Source: Micavibrio sp. UBA2020 (GTDB taxonomy: Bacteria > Pseudomonadota > Alphaproteobacteria > Micavibrionales > UBA2020). Taken from it: DNA of 13,571 bases. The notes beneath the pieces were generated by a model that ran no database searches, had not been told where the DNA came from, and saw nothing but the letters and a program-made list of their open reading frames with translations. The DNA lies in the NCBI GenBank assembly GCA_002334985.1, contig DDBY01000078.1:12785-26355 (forward strand), in the 5' to 3' direction. Made by a program: the position numbers and the translations under genes. Below are positions 1-6,883 of this stretch, piece after piece; within the stretch, counting starts at the first letter, position 1, and each line of letters begins with the position of its first letter.

Positions 1-339
1 TGCGAGGTTCACTGCAAAAAGCGCCGCCGTAAACGTTCGACCAGCCGCAGCTATCCGCTCGGCGAAGCGGGATGCATGCCGGGCGCACGCGAGCGAGAAG
101 TGGCGGCGCTGCGCGATACGGATTCGATTTGCGCGTCTTCCGCAAGGCTGCGCTATAAACTTTCCTTCCCGTCATGGAAACAGGACGGCGGCGAGATGTT
201 CACCATGGATGCCGGCCCGCAACTTTTCGATGCCGGACAGCGCGGGGATTATTACGATTTTGCCGTGCATCCGGGCGCGCTCGGCCATGCGTGGCTGGAC
301 GAAGACGAAGTGCGCCGCAGCGCTAACGGCGGCGAATAG
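1..339 (+). CDS. 3' end of an unrecognised gene, cut by the window edge
   Basis: An open frame runs from the first base to a TAG at 337-339, so at least 112 C-terminal residues are present and the start lies outside the window. I do not recognise the family. The first visible residues are Cys- and Lys/Arg-rich (a CKKRRRKR run), followed by further cysteines (about residues 25 and 44 of the visible part). The C-terminal half is acidic and aromatic (DYYDFAVHPG, LDEDEV). Codon choice, with many G/C third positions, resembles the neighbouring genes and supports real coding. An internal ATG at 76 could be a start, but nothing favours it over a start further upstream. The stop is 2 nt before the trmL ATG, so the two genes are probably co-transcribed and translationally coupled. 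No membrane segment is visible. No function is proposed. Confidence 0.6.
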   Translation, partial: CEVHCKKRRRKRSTSRSYPLGEAGCMPGAREREVAALRDTDSICASSARLRYKLSFPSWKQDGGEMFTMDAGPQLFDAGQRGDYYDFAVHPGALGHAWLDEDEVRRSANGGE

Positions 340-341
340 CC

Positions 342-803
342 ATGCGGCTTGCGCTTTACCAGCCCGACATACCGCAGAACACAGGCACGCTGATGCGGCT
401 TTGTGCCTGCATGGGCGTGGCGATGGATATTATCGAGCCTTGCGGATTTATCCTGTCCGATAAAAACCTGAAACGGGCGGGCATGGATTATCTGGACAGC
501 CTCGACCTTACGCGCCACGCGGACTTTGGCGCGCTGCGCAGGGCGCAGGCGGGGCGGCGGATTGTGCTGCTGACCACAAAATCGCAGCAAAGCTTTCTGG
601 ATTTCGCCTTCGCACCTGATGACATTTTGCTGCTCGGCCGCGAAAGCGCGGGTGTGCCGGACGATGTGCATACGGCCTGCGATGCCCCCATCACCATCCC
701 CATGGCGGCAGGGCTGCGCTCGCTCAACGTCGCTATCAGCGGCGCCATGGCCCTGTCGGAGGCGCTTAGGCAGACGGCGCAATTCCCGCAAGCCGGGTCT
801 TGA
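342..803 (+). CDS. trmL: tRNA (cytidine/uridine(34)-2'-O)-methyltransferase TrmL
   Basis: This is a SPOUT-class methylase that adds a 2'-O-methyl group to the wobble nucleotide (position 34), in E. coli of tRNA-Leu(CmAA) and tRNA-Leu(cmnm5UmAA), using S-adenosylmethionine. The 153-residue length matches TrmL/YibK. Family motifs are all present: the N-terminal P-x-x-P-Q-N-T-G-T segment (residues 8-16), the LLLGRESAGVP cofactor-knot motif (97-106), and the C-terminal IPM...LRSLNVAISGAMALSEALRQ region (119-143), which forms the trefoil knot and SAM pocket. The ATG at 342 starts 2 nt after the preceding stop with no strong Shine-Dalgarno, consistent with coupling to the upstream gene. hemF follows 60 bp later on the same strand. 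Family assignment is firm; exact tRNA targets here are inferred from E. coli. Confidence 0.95.
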   Translation: MRLALYQPDIPQNTGTLMRLCACMGVAMDIIEPCGFILSDKNLKRAGMDYLDSLDLTRHADFGALRRAQAGRRIVLLTTKSQQSFLDFAFAPDDILLLGRESAGVPDDVHTACDAPITIPMAAGLRSLNVAISGAMALSEALRQTAQFPQAGS

Positions 804-863
804 GCGCGCCGCTTGATTTTTACCGCCCCGCCCTGTTTAATGCCGGAAAACAGGAGAATCCAC

Positions 864-1745
864 ATGCCCGAGGCTGCCGCCGCGCCGCAAACCATCAGCC
901 ATACAGACGCCCATGAATGGTTCACGGCGCTGCGCGACCGCATTTGCGCGGCATTCGAAGTGCTGGAGGAAAACCTGCAAGGCACCCACGCGGATATGCC
1001 CGCCGGAAAGTTCGAGCGCAAAACATGGGAGCGTAAAAACGAAGACGGCACCGCGGGTGGCGGCGGCGAAATGTCGATTATGCGCGGCCGCGTGTTTGAA
1101 AAAGTCGGCGTGAATATTTCATCTGTGCATGGCCTGTTTTCAGACAGTTTCCGCGCGCAAATTCCGGGCGCAGCAGAAAGCGGTGGCAAATTCATGGCCT
1201 GCGGCGTGAGCCTTGTCGCGCACATGCGCTCCCCGCTTGTGCCCGCCGTGCACATGAACACGCGGCGCATAGAAACATCCAAAAGCTGGTTTGGCGGCGG
1301 GGCGGATTTGACGCCGATGTATCCGGATGCCGCAGACAGCGCCGATTTTCACGCCGCGTTCAAAACCGCCTGCGACGCGCACGACGATACCTATTACCCG
1401 AAATTCAAAAAATGGTGCGATGAGTATTTTTTCCTGCCGCACCGCAATGAACCGCGCGGGATTGGCGGCATTTTTTACGATTATCTGGACAGCGGCGATA
1501 AAGCGGACGATTTCGCCTTCACCCGCGACGTCGGCGAAGCATTCTTAAATGTCTATCCTCAAATCGTCGCGCGCCACATGGACAAGCCATGGACGCCGGA
1601 GATGCGCGAACACCAGCTTGTCAAGCGCGGGCGTTATGTGGAATTCAACCTGCTGCATGACCGCGGCACGCAATTCGGCCTGAAAACCGGCGGCAATACC
1701 GAAGCGATTTTGATGTCGATGCCGCCCGAAGCGAAATGGCCTTAA
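864..1745 (+). CDS. hemF: Oxygen-dependent coproporphyrinogen III oxidase
   Basis: This enzyme oxidatively decarboxylates two propionates of coproporphyrinogen III to give protoporphyrinogen IX, the aerobic route in heme synthesis; it is cytosolic and acts as a dimer. The 293-residue protein carries the family signatures: [11 protein letters not shown] (65-75), [12 protein letters not shown] (123-134), [15 protein letters not shown] (139-153), [20 protein letters not shown] (181-200) and [20 protein letters not shown] (255-274), then a [13 protein letters not shown] tail. The ATG at 864 is chosen because AGGAG lies at 852-856 with a 7-nt spacer; a TTG at 813 would add 17 residues without such a site. 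The protein ends right after PPEAKWP, earlier than E. coli HemF; I believe this is normal for alphaproteobacterial forms but did not align it. The stop is 10 nt from the stop of the convergent cca, with no terminator between. Confidence 0.97.
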   Translation: MPEAAAAPQTISHTDAHEWFTALRDRICAAFEVLEENLQGTHADMPAGKFERKTWERKNEDGTAGGGGEMSIMRGRVFEKVGVNISSVHGLFSDSFRAQIPGAAESGGKFMACGVSLVAHMRSPLVPAVHMNTRRIETSKSWFGGGADLTPMYPDAADSADFHAAFKTACDAHDDTYYPKFKKWCDEYFFLPHRNEPRGIGGIFYDYLDSGDKADDFAFTRDVGEAFLNVYPQIVARHMDKPWTPEMREHQLVKRGRYVEFNLLHDRGTQFGLKTGGNTEAILMSMPPEAKWP

Positions 1746-1755
1746 AACACGCACT

Positions 1756-2994
1756 TTAAACTTTGCGCAGACAAAGCGCCTTGAGCCGCTCCAGACATTT
1801 CGTGCGGCCGGGGGCGAAATCCTGCGCTGCCCACCAGTCTTCGACATCGGCAAGAACGCGGCCGACCTCGGGCCCCGGCGCAATCCCCATCGCCAGCACG
1901 TCGTTCCCCACCAGCGGGAAGCGCGGCACACGAAACGCCGTCGCCCAGCCGTATATCTCGCGCAGGTTTTCCTCTGCCCCGCTTTCCGCCGCGCGCAGCA
2001 GAAGAAGACTGCGCACAACGTCATTGCCGAGCTTATAGACCGCATGACGGGTGGCTTTTTCATCCATGCGCAGCGTCACTTCAAAGGAAGGCTCGAACAG
2101 CGCCAGAAGCTGCTGCGTCTGCTCGCGCGACAGGCGCAAATCGTCGCTGATGTCGATAATACCCTGCACCGTCACATCCAGCACGGCCGCAAGGCGGCGC
2201 ATGATAAACCCGTGACTTTGATATTTTTCCTCAAGCGCAATCAGGCGCGAAAGGCGCTGCGTATTCGTCGCTTCGGGCAGAAAGCGCGTAACAATGCGGT
2301 GTTCCATCATCAGCTGCCACACATCGGCGGCACGCGGCGATTCCATCAGTTTCAACACTTCGGTGCGGATACGCTCCGCCGAGAGCCGCGGGATTAAATC
2401 GGACAGTTTTTCGCAGGCCGCCAGCGCCGCCGCATCCGCATCACCGCGCCCCAGATGCGCGTAAAAGCGGAAAAAGCGCAAAATGCGCAGCACGTCTTCG
2501 CGGATACGCTCCTCCGCATCGCCGATGAAGGCAACGCGGCCGATGCGCAGGTCTTCAATACCGCCGAAAAAATCATGCACATCGCCATCCAGCGTCGCGT
2601 AAAGCGCGTTGAAGGTGAAATCGCGGCGCGCGGCATCCACGCGCCAATCGTCGGTAAAAATCACATCGGCATGACGGCCGTAGGTCGCCGCATCGCGCCG
2701 CAACGTGGTGATTTCAAAAGGCCTGCCATCGCAGACAGCGGTGACGGTGCCGTGTTTCAGCCCCGTCGGCACCACGGCGATTTTATCGGTTTGCAGCCGC
2801 GCGATAACTTCTTCGGGTTTCAGCGGCGTTGCAATATCGATATCGATAACCTTGCGGTTGACCAGCGCATCGCGCACGCAGCCGCCGACAAAACGTGCAT
2901 CGCCGCCATTGCGCATAAGCGATTCCATCACCTTGTGCGTTTCCGGCGCGACCATCCATGCCTGTTTACTGATTTTACCCAGAAGAACGGTCAC
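1756..2994 (-). CDS. cca: CCA tRNA nucleotidyltransferase (class II nucleotidyltransferase)
   Basis: Class II nucleotidyltransferases of this family add or repair the 3' CCA end of tRNAs, a requirement for aminoacylation. The head domain shows FVGGCVRDAL (35-44), the metal-binding pair D51/D53 in DIDIAT, RRDFTFNALY (123-132, ribose/base discrimination) and EDVLRILRFFRF (166-177). The remainder is the helical neck, body and tail. At 412 residues there is no clear HD-phosphatase motif such as in E. coli Cca. Poly(A) polymerase and A-adding enzymes share these motifs and cannot be excluded. The frame starts with GTG at 2994, whose GTGA overlaps the Nudix TGA, so coupled translation is likely; an ATG 13 codons in is the alternative start. 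It is the last gene of the DUF1285-Nudix-cca operon and converges on hemF. Confidence 0.92.
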   Translation of the reverse strand: MTVLLGKISKQAWMVAPETHKVMESLMRNGGDARFVGGCVRDALVNRKVIDIDIATPLKPEEVIARLQTDKIAVVPTGLKHGTVTAVCDGRPFEITTLRRDAATYGRHADVIFTDDWRVDAARRDFTFNALYATLDGDVHDFFGGIEDLRIGRVAFIGDAEERIREDVLRILRFFRFYAHLGRGDADAAALAACEKLSDLIPRLSAERIRTEVLKLMESPRAADVWQLMMEHRIVTRFLPEATNTQRLSRLIALEEKYQSHGFIMRRLAAVLDVTVQGIIDISDDLRLSREQTQQLLALFEPSFEVTLRMDEKATRHAVYKLGNDVVRSLLLLRAAESGAEENLREIYGWATAFRVPRFPLVGNDVLAMGIAPGPEVGRVLADVEDWWAAQDFAPGRTKCLERLKALCLRKV

Positions 2995-3608
2995 ACCGCA
3001 TCCCCATCGCCAATGACATCGATGAAGTTTTTCAGCATGCCCGCAGTTGCGCCCCAGATGTGGAATTTATCCCAATCGCAGGCGTAGAAAGAGCGCATGA
3101 TGCCGCGAAATTCGCGGCTGCTCTGGAATATACGTCCGGGGCTAGACAGGTACGACAGCGGCACATCGAAAATCTCGGCGACTTCGAAATCATCCGGCTT
3201 CCAGACCGGAATTTCCGGCACGAAGCCGACCACGGGGCGCACCAGAAAACCCGTGCCCGTGATGTAGTCATCCAGCTGGCCGAGGATTTGCACCGCGCTT
3301 TGCGGCAGGCCGATTTCTTCTTCCGCTTCACGGAGCGCCGTTGCGGCGGCGTCGAAATCCTGCGGCTCCACCCCGCCGCCCGGAAAGCTGACCTGCCCCG
3401 CATGCGCGGTCAAATGCGATGTGCGCTGGGTAAAGACGACCGACAAATCATCCCCGCGCGGCAAAAGCGCAATCAGGACGGCCGCGTCGCGATAAGGCGG
3501 CGGCGGGGTTTGCCATTCGGGCGTCAGCAAATGGTCACCCGCGCAATCGCTGCCGCTGCGGCAGCGATAGGCGGAAAGTCTTTGCGTGATGTGGCCGAGT
3601 TGTTTCAT
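2991..3608 (-). CDS. CoA pyrophosphatase-type Nudix hydrolase (NudL-like)
   Basis: Nudix proteins hydrolyse nucleoside diphosphates linked to another moiety. This subgroup (YeaB/NudL, the UPF0035 signature) is associated with splitting CoA into 3',5'-ADP and 4'-phosphopantetheine. Visible are the subgroup motif FTQRTSHLTAHAGQVSFPGG (59-78), running into the Nudix box with the catalytic REAEEEIGL (93-101, metal ligands E97 and E98). The first Glu of the textbook box is Phe here; NudL-type boxes also vary at that position. A C-terminal HIWGATAGMLKNF segment (183-195) is also typical of the subgroup. At 205 residues the length is normal. The ATG at 3608 lies 27 nt after the DUF1285 stop with an A-rich leader and no clear Shine-Dalgarno. 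The stop overlaps the cca GTG by 4 nt. Subgroup is good; substrate is inferred. Confidence 0.88.
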   Translation of the reverse strand: MKQLGHITQRLSAYRCRSGSDCAGDHLLTPEWQTPPPPYRDAAVLIALLPRGDDLSVVFTQRTSHLTAHAGQVSFPGGGVEPQDFDAAATALREAEEEIGLPQSAVQILGQLDDYITGTGFLVRPVVGFVPEIPVWKPDDFEVAEIFDVPLSYLSSPGRIFQSSREFRGIMRSFYACDWDKFHIWGATAGMLKNFIDVIGDGDAV

Positions 3609-3635
3609 GTCTGTTTTTGTTCTTTTTCTTATTAT

Positions 3636-4175
3636 CTAATCCGTTTCGCCGTCCGCCGCCAGCGCGGTGGCAGTGCCGAGCGGAAAAAAAAGTCCCGCAC
3701 TGTAAACACCGTAAAGATTAGCGTCGTCCGGATGCGGCACGGCCAGCGCGGCCAGTTCATAGTAAACGGCGCGCGACAGTTTCGCCTCAATCCCCCGCCC
3801 CTGCCTGCCGCGGATATGGATATAGGGACATAAAAACCCCGCCGCATCCGTGCGCAAAGCCAGCGAGTGGTCAGCATCCAGCGCCGCCCAATCGTCTACA
3901 TTCGTCCTGAATAGCAGATTTTCGCCGTTTTCAGAAGTCTGCCGCTGCATCTCGACGGCAATAAAAGGGGCATCTTCAACCTCGATACGCCCCTGCTCCG
4001 CCGGTGTTTGCAGCCAGAAATCGCCGTTTTCATCCCGCTTCAGCACGGTTGCGAAAAGTTTTACCAGATTGTGGCGCGCCATGGGCCGCCCGTGGTGCAG
4101 CCATGTGCCGTCGCGCAGGATTTTGATGCCGAAATCCTCTTCGGGCAGGGCGGGATTGAGGCGGAATTCAGACAT
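3636..4175 (-). CDS. DUF1285 domain protein
   Basis: A 179-residue soluble protein that matches my recollection of the DUF1285 family. The characteristic features are a GIKILRDGTWLHHGRPMARHN-like strand region (about 16-36), the LVKLFATVLKRDENGDFWLQTP stretch (37-58), and IEVEDAPFIAVEM (64-76). DUF1285 proteins are small beta-rich proteins of unknown molecular role; one structurally studied member suggested a ligand-binding or signalling fold, but no function is established. No signal peptide or membrane segment is present. It is the first gene of a minus-strand operon with the Nudix hydrolase and cca, and it is divergent from moxR across 69 bp. That neighbourhood is one I associate with alphaproteobacteria. 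Start at the ATG at 4175, preceded only by a weak AGAAAG ribosome site. Confidence 0.82.
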   Translation of the reverse strand: MSEFRLNPALPEEDFGIKILRDGTWLHHGRPMARHNLVKLFATVLKRDENGDFWLQTPAEQGRIEVEDAPFIAVEMQRQTSENGENLLFRTNVDDWAALDADHSLALRTDAAGFLCPYIHIRGRQGRGIEAKLSRAVYYELAALAVPHPDDANLYGVYSAGLFFPLGTATALAADGETD

Positions 4176-4244
4176 TTCTTTCTGCTTTATTCATTATCGA
4201 CTACTATAATAGACGTAGGTTAACCAAGACATAAAGGAAGAACC
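4176..4244. promoter_or_regulatory. Divergent promoter region between DUF1285 and moxR
   Basis: This 69-bp A+T-rich stretch must serve both directions. On the plus strand a perfect TATAAT lies at 4205-4210, with only a weak -35 about 17 nt upstream, then an AAGGAAG ribosome site (4234-4240) 4 nt before the moxR ATG. On the minus strand GATAAT (4198-4193) is a plausible -10 for the DUF1285 operon, with a weak TTAACC -35 (4223-4218) at a long spacing of 19. The two -10 elements are 6 bp apart, so polymerase at one would block the other. An 8-bp palindrome, GGTTAACC (4218-4225), sits just downstream of the moxR -10. No experimental support; assignment is by motif only. Confidence 0.5.
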
Positions 4245-5252
4245 ATGTCCGTCGAGCCGATGCGCACCGAAATCACCGCCGACCTTGAACAGCAGGCCGT
4301 CAAACTGAAAAGCAAGCTGTCGGGCGCGCGCGAATCCATCCGCACCGTGATTTTCGGCCAAAGCCGCGTGGTTGACCTCTGCCTGACCTCCATTCTTTCG
4401 GGCGGCCACTTTTTGCTGATGGGTCTGCCGGGGCTTGGCAAGACCAAGCTTGTGGATACCCTCGGCACCGTCCTCGGCCTCGACAGCCGCCGCGTGCAAT
4501 GTACGCCCGATTTGATGCCGGCGGATATTCTCGGCTCTGAAATTCTCGGCACGGATGCTGCGGGCGCGCGCGGCTTTACGTTTCTCAAGGGGCCGATTTT
4601 CTGCCAGCTTTTGATGGCGGACGAAATTAACCGCGCCAGCCCGCGTACCCAATCCGCGCTTTTGCAGGCGATGCAGGAATATCAGGTATCCGTCGGCGGC
4701 ACCACATACGACCTGCCGCGCCCTTTCCACGTCATGGCCACGCAAAACCCGCTGGAGCAGGAAGGCACCTACCCCCTGCCCGAAGCGCAGCTTGACCGTT
4801 TCATGCTGCAAATCAACATCGGCTATCCGGACGCCACCGATGAGCGCCGCATGCTGCTGGCGACCACCGGCGTCAGTGAAGACAAAGCCACCGCCGTTTT
4901 CACCGCCGACGAAATCATGGCGGCGCAGCGCACCATCCGCCAGCTGCCTATCGGCCAGAAAGTCGTCGATGGTATTTTGCAACTGGTACAATCCGGCCGG
5001 CCGGAGCAAACCAAAATCGATACCGTCAAAAGATTCGTCAGCTGGGGCCCGGGGCCGCGCGCGGCGCAGGCCTTTATGCTGGCCGCACGCTCATACGCGC
5101 TTTTGGATGGCCGCTATACGCCGTCGCTGGACGACGTTATCGACATCGCCCCCGCCGTTTTGCGCCACCGCATGGCGCTGCATTTCGCGGCACGCGCTGA
5201 GGGTAAAACGCTCGAAGACGTTATCAAGGAAATGTGCAGCGCTATCGGCTGA
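4245..5252 (+). CDS. moxR: MoxR-family AAA+ ATPase
   Basis: MoxR ATPases are cytosolic AAA+ machines that act as chaperones or metal-insertion/assembly factors for partner proteins, usually encoded beside DUF58 and von Willebrand A domain genes. The 335-residue protein has the N-terminal FGQSRVVD segment (37-44), Walker A GLPGLGKT (60-67), Walker B LLMADE (122-127), then the MoxR-specific INRASPRTQSALLQAMQE helix (128-145). Sensor 1 lies in ATQNPLEQEGTYPLPEAQLD (165-184), and a C-terminal lid includes WGPGPRA (267-273 region). Start chosen for the AAGGAAG site upstream. Downstream comes thpR on the opposite strand, its stop only 3 nt away, so the partner genes normally found here are absent. 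Family is certain; client protein is unknown. Confidence 0.95.
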   Translation: MSVEPMRTEITADLEQQAVKLKSKLSGARESIRTVIFGQSRVVDLCLTSILSGGHFLLMGLPGLGKTKLVDTLGTVLGLDSRRVQCTPDLMPADILGSEILGTDAAGARGFTFLKGPIFCQLLMADEINRASPRTQSALLQAMQEYQVSVGGTTYDLPRPFHVMATQNPLEQEGTYPLPEAQLDRFMLQINIGYPDATDERRMLLATTGVSEDKATAVFTADEIMAAQRTIRQLPIGQKVVDGILQLVQSGRPEQTKIDTVKRFVSWGPGPRAAQAFMLAARSYALLDGRYTPSLDDVIDIAPAVLRHRMALHFAARAEGKTLEDVIKEMCSAIG

Positions 5253-5255
5253 CTT

Positions 5256-5798
5256 TCACCCCAGCGGATAATATTCCATGGGCTGGTACACGGGGCCTTC
5301 GCTGCCGCTGTAGCTTTCATACAGCACGAAGTCCTCGACCTCTATCGGCGCAAAGTGTTTGAGGTTATGCGCCTGCATGAATTCGGCGATTTTTTGTTCG
5401 TCCGGCATCTGCCGGAAACGCGCCATGGTGACATGCGGCGTAAAGCGGCTGCGGCGTTCAAACGGAATATCATAACGGTCGAGCGCGCTGTCGATGCGCC
5501 GCTTAAGCAGGCGTAGCGTCGGATTTTCTGCCACACCCAGCCAAAGAACTTTCGGGTCATCGCCCTGCGCGAAGCTGCCCGTGCCCGCGATTTCCAAATC
5601 AAAGGCGGGGCAATCAATGCCTGCCAAGGCTTCATCTACGTCGTCGAGGTTTGCCTCGCTCACGTCACCTATGAATGTCAGGGTGACATGATAGTTTTCG
5701 GCCTTCGTCCAGCGCGCCCCCTCTATGCCGCCCGAAAGCAAATGAATTTGCGCAGATATATCGGGCGGAATATCAAGGCCGACAAAAAGACGGGGCAT
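5256..5798 (-). CDS. thpR: RNA 2',3'-cyclic phosphodiesterase (2'-5' RNA ligase family)
   Basis: A 180-residue 2H phosphoesterase. ThpR/LigT enzymes open 2',3'-cyclic phosphate ends of RNA to 2'-phosphates and can reversibly join tRNA halves by 2'-5' links in vitro. The two defining HxT motifs are intact: HVTL with H37 and T39, and PHVTMAR with H122 and T124; the FTPH context before the second is also typical. The N-terminal RLFVGLDIP strand matches the family start. The ATG at 5798 has an AAAGGA site just upstream that overlaps the end of the aldo/keto reductase gene; the two genes are 11 bp apart, so they share a transcript. Its stop is 3 nt from the convergent moxR stop. The cell biology of ThpR remains poorly known. 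Confidence 0.94.
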   Translation of the reverse strand: MPRLFVGLDIPPDISAQIHLLSGGIEGARWTKAENYHVTLTFIGDVSEANLDDVDEALAGIDCPAFDLEIAGTGSFAQGDDPKVLWLGVAENPTLRLLKRRIDSALDRYDIPFERRSRFTPHVTMARFRQMPDEQKIAEFMQAHNLKHFAPIEVEDFVLYESYSGSEGPVYQPMEYYPLG

Positions 5799-5809
5799 AA
5801 AAATATCCT

Positions 5810-6856
5810 TTACGGGCAGGGAATGGGGTGGCGGGCGTGCAGCGCCTCGATATCCGTCAAAAGCTCCGGCGGCAGCGTGACGTCCAAAGACGCCAGCGCG
5901 GTTTTTATATGCTCCACACGCGTCGCACCGATGATGTTCGCCGTCAAAAACGGCCGCGTATTCACAAAGGCATGCGCCATCACGGCCACGTCCAGCCCGT
6001 GGCGCTGGGCAAGGTCGATATAGCCGCGCACGATATCATCTACACCCTTGCGGTCATACCGCGACGCACGGCTGTCGATGGCGCGGCGGGAACCTGCGGG
6101 CATTTGCCCATCCAGATATTTTCCGGTCAGCGTGCCCGCGGCCAGCGGCGCATAGGCCAGCAGCCCCACCTTTTCCTGCATCGCCATTTCGGCAAGACCG
6201 ATTTCAAAACTGCGGTTGAGGAAACTGTAGGGGTTCTGGATGGACTGGATACGCGGCAGGTTGTGGCGCGCGGCCAGTTCCAGATATTTCATCACACCCC
6301 ACGGCGTTTCGTTGGAAACGCCGATATGGCGTATCTTGCCCGCTTTTACCGCATCCGCCAGCGTTTCGAGCGTTTCCAAGATAACATCCGCTTCACGCCC
6401 TGAAACGCTGAACTGGTCATAGCCAAGCTTGCCGAAAGTATTCACGGGGCGCTGTGGCCAGTGGATTTGATAAAGGTCGATGTAATCGGTTTTGAGGCGC
6501 TTCAGGCTGCCGTCCAGCGCCGCATTGATGTTGGCGCGGTCAAGCCGCGCGGCGCCGTCGCGTATCCACGGCAGATGGCCCGCCGCGCCGACGACTTTGG
6601 TTGCAAGCACAACGTCATTGCGCTTGCCGGTTTTTTGAAACCAGTTACCGATAATCTCTTCGGTCGCGCCATAGGTTTCAGCGCGTGGCGGCACGGCGTA
6701 AAGCTCGGCCGTGTCGAAAAAATTCACACCGGCGGCGGTGGCCGCATCCATCTGCGCGAAGGCTTCGGCTTCGCTGTTTTGTTCGCCAAAAGTCATGGTA
6801 CCAAGGCAAATCACACTGACCTTGATACCGGTCGTGCCGAGGGTATTGTATTTCAT
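5810..6856 (-). CDS. tas: Tas-like NADP(H)-dependent aldo/keto reductase
   Basis: A 348-residue (alpha/beta)8-barrel oxidoreductase reducing aldehydes or ketones with NADPH; the physiological substrate of Tas proteins is not settled. The catalytic tetrad of the superfamily is visible: D48 in FFDTAELY, Y53, K87 in LATK and H132 in QIHWPQRP. The protein closely follows E. coli Tas, including the LGTMTFGEQNSEA opening (18-30), the PPR-x-ET loop, WPQRPVNTFGKLGY (133-146), and GVSNETPWGVMKYLELA and IQNPYSFLNRSFE further on. Start at the ATG at 6856, 27 bp downstream of the tesA stop, so it lies in the middle of a tesA-tas-thpR run. No link between the reductase and its neighbours is evident beyond spacing. 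Confidence 0.93.
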   Translation of the reverse strand: MKYNTLGTTGIKVSVICLGTMTFGEQNSEAEAFAQMDAATAAGVNFFDTAELYAVPPRAETYGATEEIIGNWFQKTGKRNDVVLATKVVGAAGHLPWIRDGAARLDRANINAALDGSLKRLKTDYIDLYQIHWPQRPVNTFGKLGYDQFSVSGREADVILETLETLADAVKAGKIRHIGVSNETPWGVMKYLELAARHNLPRIQSIQNPYSFLNRSFEIGLAEMAMQEKVGLLAYAPLAAGTLTGKYLDGQMPAGSRRAIDSRASRYDRKGVDDIVRGYIDLAQRHGLDVAVMAHAFVNTRPFLTANIIGATRVEHIKTALASLDVTLPPELLTDIEALHARHPIPCP

Positions 6857-6883
6857 CTGGGTATCCGCCGTTTCTGTTTGTTT

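Noticed and set aside
813..863. TTG at 813 as a longer hemF start
   Set aside because: It adds 17 residues unlike HemF and has no ribosome site, whereas the ATG at 864 has AGGAG at the right distance.
488..1282. Minus-strand open frame (264 codons) opposite trmL and hemF
   Set aside because: Antisense to two firmly assigned genes and bridging their junction; composition-driven.
4194..5009. Long minus-strand open frame (271 codons) opposite moxR
   Set aside because: It lies wholly antisense to a clear AAA+ gene, and its translation is rich in Arg, Ala, Gly and His without motifs, as expected from the complement of GC-rich codons.
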